In this document: in pieces, positions 1 through 9,157 of the stretch
Numbering within the stretch: position 1 is the stretch's first letter
How the letters are laid out: each line of letters starts with the position of its first letter
From: Fasciola hepatica
Taxonomy: Eukaryota > Platyhelminthes > Trematoda > Plagiorchiida > Fasciolidae
Length of the DNA stretch: 64,000 nucleotides
Assembly (NCBI GenBank): GCA_948099385.1
Contig: CANUEZ040000206.1
Location: 744,001-808,000 of the forward strand
Direction: 5' to 3'
Translations under genes and position numbers: made by a program
Notes under the pieces: model-generated
Databases searched by the model: none
Told to the model about the DNA's origin: nothing
What the model saw: the letters and a program-made list of their open reading frames with translations, nothing else

Positions 1-1291
1 CTGACTTGTACACTCCGATGATCTTTTATGTTCAATAGGATCTAATTTGAATCGTCTCGATTGTGAATGGATATTGTTGATTGAAGAGGCGACAAATGAA
101 TGAGAATTGTCATTTCTCGTAGTTATTCGTGTCTGTGTCACTGCTAACCCAACGAACAACGAGTTTGCATTTGCAAGCGCTCATCTCATATTCATAGTCA
201 GTAAGTAGTATGTGAACGTGTGTATGGACGACATTTTCGAGGAAGCACACGACCGGTTTGGCGGTTGTTGCCGCTCATCAGCTATGCGTACTCGGTACTC
301 CTATGCCCACTCGTCTTCTGACTTGTACACTCCGATGATCTTTTATGTTCAATAGGATCTAATTTGAATCGTCTCGATTGTGAATGGATACTGTTGATTG
401 AAGAGGCGACAAATGAATGAGAATTGTCATTTCTCGTAGTTATTCGTGTCTGTGTCACTGCTAACCCAACGAACAACGAGTTTGCATTTGCAAGCGCTCA
501 TCTCATATTCATAGTCAGTAAGTAGTATGTGAACGTGTGTGTGGACGACATTTTCGAGGAAGCACACGACCGGTTTGGCGGTTGTTGCCGCTCATCAGCT
601 ATGCGTACTCGGTACTCCTATGCCCACTCGTCTACTGACTTGTACACTCCGATGATCTTTTATGTTCGATAGGATCAAATTTGAATCGTCCCGATTGTGA
701 ATGGATACTGTTGATTGAAGTGGCGACAAATGAATGAGAATTGTCATTTCTCGTAGTTATTCGTGTCTGGGTCACTGCTAACCCAACGAACAACGAGTTT
801 GCATTTGCAAGCGCTCATCTCATATTCATAGTCAGTAAGTAGTATGTGAACGTGTGTGTGGACGACATTTTCGAGGAAGCACACGACCGGTTTGGCGGTT
901 GTTGCCGCTCATCAGCTATGCGTACTCGGTACTCCTATGCCCACTCGTCTTCTGACTTGTACACTCCGATGATCTTTTATGTTCAATAGGATCTAATTTG
1001 AATCGTCTCGATTGTGAATGGATATTGTTGATTGAAGAGGCGACAAATGAATGAGAATTGTCATTTCTCGTAGTTATTCGTGTCTGTGTCACTGCTAACC
1101 CAACGAACAACGAGTTTGCATTTGCAAGCGCTCATCTCATATTCATAGTCAGTAAGTAGTATGTGAACGTGTGTATGGACGACATTTTCGAGGAAGCACA
1201 CGACCGGTTTGGCGGTTGTTGCCGCTCATCAGCTATGCGTACTCGGTACTCCTATGCCCACTCGTCTTCTGACTTGTACACTCCGATGATC

Positions 1292-1306
1292 TTTTATGTT
1301 CAATAG
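1292..1306 (+). other. Hypervariable box of the monomer (A/B haplotypes)
   Basis: This is the most polymorphic stretch of the unit, shown in the reference copy. Type A reads TTTTATGTTCAATAG here. Type B, for example at 1926-1940, reads TTCTATAATCATTAG and differs at four linked offsets (62 T/C, 66 G/A, 67 T/A, 71 A/T). Minor types are CACTAGG (offset 71 C, first seen in the 23106 copy), CGATAGG (offset 70 G, 599, 1550, 2184, 2818 and 12962 copies), ATATTCAATA (offset 66 A alone, 35786-37688 and 44343) and ATGATTATT (12645 and 14547 copies). About a quarter of the copies carry B. The partly mixed types suggest recombination or stepwise change between the two haplotypes. Confidence 0.85.
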
Positions 1307-1369
1307 GATCTAATTTGAATCGTCTCGATTGTGAATGGATACTGTTGATTGAAGAGGCGACAAATGAAT

Positions 1370-1386
1370 GAGAATTGTCATTTCTC
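1370..1386 (+). other. 17-bp imperfect dyad, 7-bp arms
   Basis: GAGAATT-GTC-ATTTCTC forms two 7-bp inverted arms around a 3-base centre with one T-T mismatch (offset 143 against 149). It occurs in essentially every copy. In the 8524, 14864, 15181 and 20570 copies, offset 143 is A, which makes the arms perfectly complementary. The dyad could be a protein-binding site or simply chance symmetry. Nothing in the sequence decides between these. Confidence 0.6.
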
Positions 1387-1432
1387 GTAGTTATTCGTGT
1401 CTGGGTCACTGCTAACCCAACGAACAACGAGT

Positions 1433-1449
1433 TTGCATTTGCAAGCGCT
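1433..1449 (+). other. Adjacent palindromes TTGCATTTGCAA and AGCGCT
   Basis: TTGCA-TT-TGCAA is a dyad with 5-bp arms and a 2-base centre. It overlaps by one base the perfect 6-bp palindrome AGCGCT (positions 1444-1449). Both lie at the start of the highly conserved part of the monomer and are retained in almost all copies. Exceptions include CATATGC in the 9475 and 11377 copies, TTTCAAG in the 24374 copy and GCCTTTGC in the 46562 and 51633 copies. AGCGCT would give roughly one cut per 317 bp with an enzyme of that specificity. A binding role is inference. Confidence 0.6.
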
Positions 1450-1485
1450 CATCTCATATTCATAGTCAGTAAGTAGTATGTGAAC

Positions 1486-1494
1486 GTGTGTGTG
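1486..1494 (+). repeat. Short GT run in the monomer
   Basis: (GT)4G occurs at offsets 254-262. It is mostly stable across the array, which is unusual for a dinucleotide run but expected for one this short. Variants are GTGTGTAT in the partial first copy and in the 916 and 1550 copies, and GTGAGTG in the 46562, 51633, 59558 and 63045 copies. One repeat is lost near 63618, giving a 315-bp copy. Confidence 0.75.
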
Positions 1495-1519
1495 GACGAC
1501 ATTTTCGAGGAAGCACACG

Positions 1520-1542
1520 ACCGGTTTGGCGGTTGTTGCCGC
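1520..1542 (+). other. ACCGGT palindrome plus GCGG/CCGC hairpin
   Basis: ACCGGT at 1520-1525 is a perfect 6-bp palindrome. It is followed by GCGG-TTGTTG-CCGC (1529-1542), a 4-bp stem with a 6-base loop. An alternative stem, ACCG with CGGT, overlaps it, so the two would compete. The region is among the least variable of the monomer. ACCGGT is lost in a few copies: GACCAGT in 56071 and 57022, GACGGGT in 53535 and 59875. The hairpin changes to TTGTTTCC in the 5354, 6305, 7573 and 8524 copies. Stems this short may be chance. Confidence 0.5.
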
Positions 1543-4500
1543 TCATCAGCTATGCGTACTCGGTACTCCTATGCCCACTCGTCTACTGACTTGTACACTC
1601 CGATGATCTTTTATGTTCGATAGGATCAAATTTGAATCGTCCCGATTGTGAATGGATACTGTTGATTGAAGTGGCGACAAATGAATGAGAATTGTCATTT
1701 CTCGTAGTTATTCGTGTCTGGGTCACTGCTAACCCAACGAACAACGAGTTTGCATTTGCAAGCGCTCATCTCATATTCATAGTCAGTAAGTAGTATGTGA
1801 ACGTGTGTATGGACGACATTTTCGAGGAAGCACACGACCGGTTTGGCGGTTGTTGCCGCTCATCAGCTATGCGTACTCGGTACTCCTATGCCCACTCGTC
1901 TTCTGACTTGTACACTCCGATGATCTTCTATAATCATTAGGATCTAATTTGAATCGTCTCGATTGTGAATGGATATTGTTGATTGAAGAGGCGACAAATG
2001 AATGAGAATTGTCATTTCTCGTAGTTATTCGTGTCTGGGTCACTGCTAACCCAACGAACAACGAGTTTGCATTTGCAAGCGCTCATCTCATATTCATAGT
2101 CAGTAAGTAGTATGTGAACGTGTGTGTGGACGACATTTTCGAGGAAGCACACGACCGGTTTGGCGGTTGTTGCCGCTCATCAGCTATGCGTACTCGGTAC
2201 TCCTATGCCCACTCGTCTTCTGACTTGTACACTCCGATGATCTTTTATGTTCGATAGGATCTAATTTGAATCGTCTCGATTGTGAATGGATATTGTTGAT
2301 TGAAGAGGCGACAAATGAATGAGAATTGTCATTTCTCGTAGTTATTCGTGTCTGGGTCACTGCTAACACAACGAACAACGAGTTTGCATTTGCAAGCGCT
2401 CATCTCATATTCATAGTCAGTAAGTAGTATGTGAACGTGTGTGTGGACGACATTTTCGAGGAAGCACACGACCGGTTTGGCGGTTGTTGCCGCTCATCAG
2501 CTATGCGTACTCGGTACTCCTATGCCCACTCGTCTTCTGACTTGTACACTCCGATGATCTTCTATAATCATTAGGATCTAATTTGAATCGTCTCGATTGT
2601 GAATGGATACTGTTGATTGAAGTGGCGACAAATGAATGAGAATTGTCATTTCTCGTAGTTATTCGTGTCTGTGTCACTGCTAACCCAACGAACAACGAGT
2701 TTGCATTTGCAAGCGCTCATCTCATATTCATAGTCAGTAAGTAGTATGTGAACGTGTGTGTGGACGACATTTTCGAGGAAGCACACGACCGGTTTGGCGG
2801 TTGTTGCCGCTCATCAGCTATGCGTACTCGGTACTCCTATGCCCACTCGTCTTCTGACTTGTACACTCCGATGATCTTTTATGTTCGATAGGATCAAATT
2901 TGAATCGTCCCGATTGTGAATGGATACTGTTGATTGAAGTGGCGACAAATGAATGAGAATTGTCATTTCTCGTAGTTATTCGTGTCTGGGTCACTGCTAA
3001 CCCAACGAACAACGAGTTTGCATTTGCAAGCGCTCATCTCATATTCATAGTCAGTAAGTAGTATGTGAACGTGTGTGTGGACGACATTTTCGAGGAAGCA
3101 CACGACCGGTTTGGCGGTTGTTGCCGCTCATCAGCTATGCGTACTCGGTACTCCTATGCCCACTCGTCTTCTGACTTGTACACTCCGATGATCTTCTATA
3201 ATCATTAGGATCTAATTTGAATCGTCTCGATTGTGAATGGATACTGTTGATTGAAGAGGCGACAAATGAATGAGAATTGTCATTTCTCGTAGTTATTCGT
3301 GTCTGTGTCACTGCTAACCCAACGAACAACGAGTTTGCATTTGCAAGCGCTCATCTCATATTCATAGTCAGTAAGTAGTATGTGAACGTGTGTGTGGACG
3401 ACATTTTCGAGGAAGCACACGACCGGTTTGGCGGTTGTTGCCGCTCATCAGCTATGCGTACTCGGTACTCCTATGCCCACTCGTCTTCTGACTTGTACAC
3501 TCCGATGATCTTTTATGTTCAATAGGATCTAATTTGAATCGTCTCGATTGTGAACGGATACTGTTGATTGAAGAGGCGACAAATGAATGAGAATTGTCAT
3601 TTCTCGTAGTTATTCGTGTCTGGGTCACTGCTAACCCAACGAACAACGAGTTTGCATTTGCAAGCGCTCATCTCATATTCATAGTCAGTAAGTAGTATGT
3701 GAACGTGTGTGTGGACGACATTTTCGAGGAAGCACACGACCGGTTTGGCGGTTGTTGCCGCTCATCAGCTATGCGTACTCGGTACTCCTATGCCCACTCG
3801 TCTACTGACTTGTACACTCCGATGATCTTCTATAATCATTAGGATCTAATTTGAATCGTCTCGATTGTGAATGGATATTGTTGATTGAAGAGGCGACAAA
3901 TGAATGAGAATTGTCATTTCTCGTAGTTATTCGTGTCTGGGTCACTGCTAACCCAACGAACAACGAGTTTGCATTTGCAAGCGCTCATCTCATATTCATA
4001 GTCAGTAAGTAGTATGTGAACGTGTGTGTGGACGACATTTTCGAGGAAGCACACGACCGGTTTGGCGGTTGTTGCCGCTCATCAGCTATGCGTACTCGGT
4101 ACTCCTATGCCCACTCGTCTTCTGACTTGTACACTCCGATGATCTTCTATAATCATTAGGATCTAATTTGAATCGTCTCGATTGTGAATGGATATTGTTG
4201 ATTGAAGAGGCGACAAATGAATGAGAATTGTCATTTCTCGTAGTTATTCGTGCCTGTGTCACTGCTAACCCAACGAACAACGAGTTTGCATTTGCAAGCG
4301 CTCATCTCATATTCATAGTCAGTAAGTAGTATGTGAACGTGTGTGTGGACGACATTTTCGAGGAAGCACACGACCGGTTTGGCGGTTGTTGCCGCTCATC
4401 AGCTATGCGTACTCGGTACTCCTATGCCCACTCGTCTTCTGACTTGTACACTCCGATGATCTTTTATGTTCAATAGGATCTAATTTGAATCGTCTCGATT

Positions 4501-5036
4501 GTGAACGGATACTGTTGATTGAAGAGGCGACAAATGAATGAGAATTGTCATTTCTCGTAGTTATTCGTGTCTGGGTCACTGCTAACCCAACGAACAACGA
4601 GTTTGCATTTGCAAGCGCTCATCTCATATTCATAGTCAGTAAGTAGGATGTGAACGTGTGTGTGGACGACATTTTCGAGGAAGCACACGACCGGTTTGGC
4701 GGTTGTTGCCGCTCATCAGCTATGCGTACTCGGTACTCCTATGCCCACTCGTCTACTGACTTGTACACTCCGATGATCTTCTATAATCATTAGGATCTAA
4801 TTTGAATCGTCTCGATTGTGAATGGATACTGTTGATTGAAGAGGCGACAAATGAATGAGAATTGTCATTTCTCGTAGTTTTTCGTGTCTGGGTCACTGCT
4901 AACCCAACGAACAACGAGTTTGCATTTGCAAGCGCTCATCTCATATTCATAGTCAGTAAGTGTTATGGGAACGTGTGTGTGGACGACATTTTCGAGGAAG
5001 CACACGACCGGTTTGGCGGTTGTTGCCGCTCATCAG

Positions 5037-6938
5037 CTATGCGTACTCGGTACTCCTATGCCCACTCGTCTTCTGACTTGTACACTCCGATGATCTTTTA
5101 TGTTCAATAGGATCTAATTTGAATCGTCTCGATTGTGAATGGATATTGTTGATTGAAGAGGCGACAAATGAATGAGAATTGTCATTTCTCGTAGTTATTC
5201 GTGCCTGTGTCACTGCTAACCCAACGAACAACGAGTTTGCATTTGCAAGCGCTCATCTCATATTCATAGTCAGTAAGTAGTATGTGAACGTGTGTGTGGA
5301 CGACATTTTCGAGGAAGCACACGACCGGTTTGGCGGTTGTTGCCGCTCATCAGCTATGCGTACTCGGTACTCCTATGCCCACTCGTCTTCTGACTTGTAC
5401 ACTCCGATGATCTTCTATATTCATTAGGATCTAATTTGAATCGTCTCGATTGTGAATGGATACTGTTGATTGAAGAGGCGACAAATGAATGAGAATTGTC
5501 ATTTCTCGTAGTTATTCGTGTCTGGGTCACTGCTAACACAACGAACAACGAGTTTGCATTTGCAAGCGCTCATCTCATATTCATAGTCAGTAAGTAGTAT
5601 GTGAACGTGTGTGTGGACGACATTTTCGAGGAAGCGCACGACCGGTTTGGCGGTTGTTTCCGCTCATCAGCTATGCGTACTCGGTACTCCTATGCCCACT
5701 CTTCTTCTGACTTGTACACTCCGATGATCTTTTATGTTCAATAGGATCTTATTTGAATCGTCTCGATTGTGAACGGATACTGTTGATTGAAGAGGCGACA
5801 AATGAATGAGAATTGTCATTTCTCGTAGTTATTCGTGTCTGGGTCACTGCTAACCCAACGAACAACGAGTTTGCATTTGCAAGCGCTCATCTCATATTCA
5901 TAGTCAGTAAGTAGTATGTGAACGTGTGTGTGGACGACATTTTCGAGGAAGCACACGACCGGTTTGGCGGTTGTTGCCGCTCATCAGCTATGCGTACTCG
6001 GTACTCCTATGCCCACTCGTCTTCTGACTTGTACACTCCGATGATCTTTTATGTTCAATAGGATCTAATTTGAATCGTCTCGATTGTGAATGGATATTGT
6101 TGATTGAAGAGGCGACAAATGAATGAGAATTGTCATTTCTCGTAGTTATTCGTGCCTGTGTCACTGCTAACCCAACGAACAACGAGTTTGCATTTGCAAG
6201 CGCTCATCTCATATTCATAGTCAGTAAGTAGTATGTGAACGTGTGTGTGGACGACATTTTCGAGGAAGCACACGACCGGTTTGGCGGTTGTTGCCGCTCA
6301 TCAGCTATGCGTACTCGGTACTCCTATGCCCACTCGTCTTCTGACTTGTACACTCCGATGATCTTCTATAATCATTAGGATCTAATTTGAATCGTCTCGA
6401 TTGTGAATGGATACTGTTGATTGAAGAGGCGACAAATGAATGAGAATTGTCATTTCTCGTAGTTATTCGTGTCTGGGTCACTGCTAACACAACGAACAAC
6501 GAGTTTGCATTTGCAAGCGCTCATCTCATATTCATAGTCAGTAAGTAGTATGTGAACGTGTGTGTGGACGACATTTTCGAGGAAGCGCACGACCGGTTTG
6601 GCGGTTGTTTCCGCTCATCAGCTATGCGTACTCGGTACTCCTATGCCCACTCTTCTTCTGACTTGTACACTCCGATGATCTTTTATGTTCAATAGTATCT
6701 AATTTGAATCGTCTCGATTGTGAACGGATACTGTTGATTGAAGAGGCGACAAATGAATGAGAATTGTCATTTCTCGTAGTTATTCGTGTCTGGGTCACTG
6801 CTAACCCAACGAACAACGAGTTTGCATTTGCAAGCGCTCATCTCATATTCATAGTCAGTAAGTAGTATGTGAACGTGTGTGTGGACGACATTTTCGAGGA
6901 AGCGCACGACCGGTTTGGCGGTTGTTGCCGCTCATCAG
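5037..6938. repeat. Tandem pair of 951-bp trimers
   Basis: Copies 5037, 5354 and 5671 correspond to 5988, 6305 and 6622. The shared rare marks come in the same order. The first copy has ATATTG and CGTGCC. The second has ACACAAC, GCGCAC and TTGTTTCC. The third has CTTCTTCTG and GAACGG. They differ at only a few sites: TATATTC against TATAATC in the box, ATCTTATT against AGTATCTAA, and GCACAC against GCGCAC near the end. Confidence 0.85.
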
Positions 6939-7572
6939 CTATGCGTACTCGGTACTCCTATGCCCACTCGTCTTCTGACTTGTACACTCCGATGATCTTC
7001 TATAATCATTAGGATCTAATTTGAATCGTCTCGATTGTGAATGGATACTGTTGATTGAAGAGGCGACAAATGAATGAGAATTGTCATTTCTCGCAGTTAT
7101 TCGTGTCTGTGTCACTGCTAACCCAACGAACAACGAGTTTGCATTTGCAAGCGCTCATCTCATATTCATAGTCAGTAAGTAGTATGTGAACGTGTGTGTG
7201 GACGACATTTTCGAGGAAGCACACGACCGGTTTGGCGGTTGTTGCCGCTCATCAGCTATGCGTACTCGGTACTCCTATGCCCACTCGTCTACTGACTTGT
7301 ACACTCCGATGATCTTCTATAATCATTAGGATCTAATTTGAATCGTCTCGATTGTGAATGGATATTGTTGATTGAAGAGGCGACAAATGAATGAGAATTG
7401 TCATTTCTCGTAGTTATTCGTGTCTGGGTCACAGCTAACCCAACGAACAACGAGTTTGCATTTGCAAGCGCTCATCTCATATTCATAGTCAGTAAGTAGG
7501 ATGTGAACGTGTGTGTGGACGACATTTTCGAGGAAGCACACGACCGGTTTGGCGGTTGTTGCCGCTCATCAG

Positions 7573-9157
7573 CTATGCGTACTCGGTACTCCTATGCCCA
7601 CTCGTCTTCTGACTTGTACACTCCGATGATCTTTTATGTTCAATAGGATCTAATTTGAATCGTCTCGATTGTGAATGGATACTGTTGATTGAAGAGGCGA
7701 CAAATGAATGAGAATTGTCATTTCTCGTAGTTATTCGTGCCTGTGTCACTGCTAACCCAACGAACAACGAGTTTGCATTTGCAAGCGCTCATCTCATATT
7801 CATAGTCAGTAAGTAGTATGTGAACGTGTGTGTGGACGACATTTTCGAGGAAGCACACGACCGGTTTGGCGGTTGTTTCCGCTCATCAGCTATGCGTACT
7901 CGGTACTCCTATGCCCACTCTTCTTCTGACTTGTACACTCCGATGATCTTTTATGTTCAATAGGATCTAATTTGAATCGTCTCGATTGTGAACGGATACT
8001 GTTGATTGAAGAGGCGACAAATGAATGAGAATTGTCATTTCTCGTAGTTATTCGTGTCTGGGTCACTGCTAACCCAACGAACAACGAGTTTGCATTTGCA
8101 AGCGCTCATCTCATATTCATAGTCAGTAAGTAGTATGTGAACGTGTGTGTGGACGACATTTTCGCGGAAGCACACGACCGGTTTGGCGGTTGTTGCCGCT
8201 CATCAGCTATGCGTACTCGGTACTCCTATGCCCACTCGTCTTCTGACTTGTACACTCCGATGATCTTTCATGTTCAATAGGATCTAATTTGAATCGTCTC
8301 GATTGTGAACGGATACTGTTGATTGAAGAGGCGACAAATGAATGAGAATTGTCATTTCTCGTAGTTATTCGTGTCTGGGTCACTGCTAACCCAACGAACA
8401 ACGAGTTTGCATTTGCAAGCGCTCATCTCATATTCATAGTCAGTAAGTAGGATGTGAACGTGTGTGTGGACGACATTTTCGAGGAAGCACACGACCGGTT
8501 TGGCGGTTGTTGCCGCTCATCAGCTATGCGTACTCGGTACTCCTATGCCCACTCGTCTTCTGACTTGTACACTCCGATGATCTTCTATAATCATTAGGAT
8601 CTAATTTGAATCGTCTCGATTGTGAATGGATATTGTTGATTGAAGAGGCGACAAATGAATGAGAAATGTCATTTCTCGTAGTTATTCGTGCCTGTGTCAC
8701 TGCTAACCCAACGAACAACGAGTTTGCATTTGCAAGCGCTCATCTCATATTCATAGTCAGTAAGTAGTATGTGAACGTGTGTGTGGACGACATTTTCGAG
8801 GAAGCACACGACCGGTTTGGCGGTTGTTTCCGCTCATCAGCTATGCGTACTCGGTACTCCTATGCCCACTCTTCTTCTGACTTGTACACTCCGATGATCT
8901 TTTATGTTCAATAGGATCTAATTTGAATCGTCTCGATTGTGAACGGATACTGTTGATTGAAGAGGCGACAAATGAATGAGAATTGTCATTTCTCGTAGTT
9001 ATTCGTGTCTGGGTCACTGCTAACCCAACGAACAACGAGTTTGCATTTGCAAGCGCTCATCTCATATTCATAGTCAGTAAGTAGTATGTGAACGTGTGTG
9101 TGGACGACATTTTCGAGGAAGCACACGACCGGTTTGGCGGTTGTTGCCGCTCATCAG
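7573..9157. repeat. Further trimer-register copies
   Basis: The 7573 and 7890 copies match the 8524 and 8841 copies: CGTGCC with TTGTTTCC, then CTTCTTCTG with GAACGG. The 951-bp register therefore continues after a slip at 6939-7572. The box differs between the partners (A at 7573, B at 8524), and 8524 also carries GAGAAATG. The third partners, 8207 and 9158, differ strongly, so the block is partly overwritten. Confidence 0.7.

Larger units (their letters stand above)
1233..1549 (+). repeat. Representative 317-bp monomer close to consensus
   Basis: This copy is used here as the reference unit; offset n corresponds to position 1232+n. It begins with CTATGCGTACTCGG and ends with GCCGCTCATCAG. 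By hand count the consensus has 66 C and 73 G (44% GC) and 19 CpG. Observed/expected CpG is therefore about 1.25. The unit carries the A-type variable box at offsets 62-71, a 17-bp dyad at 138-154, a 12-bp dyad at 201-212, AGCGCT at 212-217, a GT run at 254-262, ACCGGT at 288-293 and a GCGG/CCGC hairpin at 297-310. There are stops in all frames across the unit boundary. The length is not a multiple of 3, so no reading frame continues from copy to copy. The copy boundary chosen here is arbitrary. Confidence 0.93.
1..1866. repeat. Tandem pair of 951-bp trimers
   Basis: Positions 1-915 match 952-1866 almost perfectly. Each trimer has an A copy with ATATTG and GTGTGTAT, an A copy with ATACTG, and a copy with CTACTGAC, CGATAGG, TCCCGAT and AGTGGCG. 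The differences I see are offset 172 (T at 453, G at 1404) and the GT run (G at 858, A at 1809). The near-identity implies a recent duplication of a three-copy block. Confidence 0.85.
1..9157. repeat. Left sub-array with 951-bp trimer register
   Basis: This stretch has no gene. Diagnostic variants recur every third copy. CGTGCCTGTG occurs in the copies at 4086, 5037, 5988, 7573 and 8524 (spacing 3, 3, 5, 3 copies). TTGTTTCC occurs at the ends of the 5354, 6305, 7573 and 8524 copies. CTACTGAC occurs at 599, 1550, 3769, 4720 and 7256. The 4720 copy is locally divergent, with an extra T-run (GTTTTTCG) and AGTGTTATGGG. The 3-copy register with local slips suggests a trimeric higher-order repeat that has been partly eroded. 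Confidence 0.8.

Noticed and set aside
282..476. Recurrent 64-codon minus-strand open frame in most copies, for example here
   Set aside because: It begins at TTG, not ATG. Copies with CTACTGAC carry an in-frame TAG, and differences between copies mostly change amino acids. The frame is a by-product of the repeat, with no sign of selection for protein.
1292..1302. TTTTATGTTCA resembles the yeast ARS consensus at 10 of 11 bases
   Set aside because: A short AT-rich motif in an A-type box only, lost in B copies. The consensus applies to budding yeasts and nothing indicates such a host.
1233..1549. The 317-bp unit as an internal duplication of a half-length monomer of about 158 bp
   Set aside because: Comparing the two halves by eye showed only short chance matches and no continuous alignment.
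1926..1940. TATAAT in the B box as a promoter element
   Set aside because: It is part of a polymorphic repeat box. No paired element, downstream gene or conserved spacing supports a promoter.
4862..5110. Plus-strand open frames of 66-82 codons (also near 18289, 21142, 38575, 48915 and 51458)
   Set aside because: Each spans a copy boundary because a few chance substitutions removed stops. They are absent from the other copies and none has recognisable protein features.
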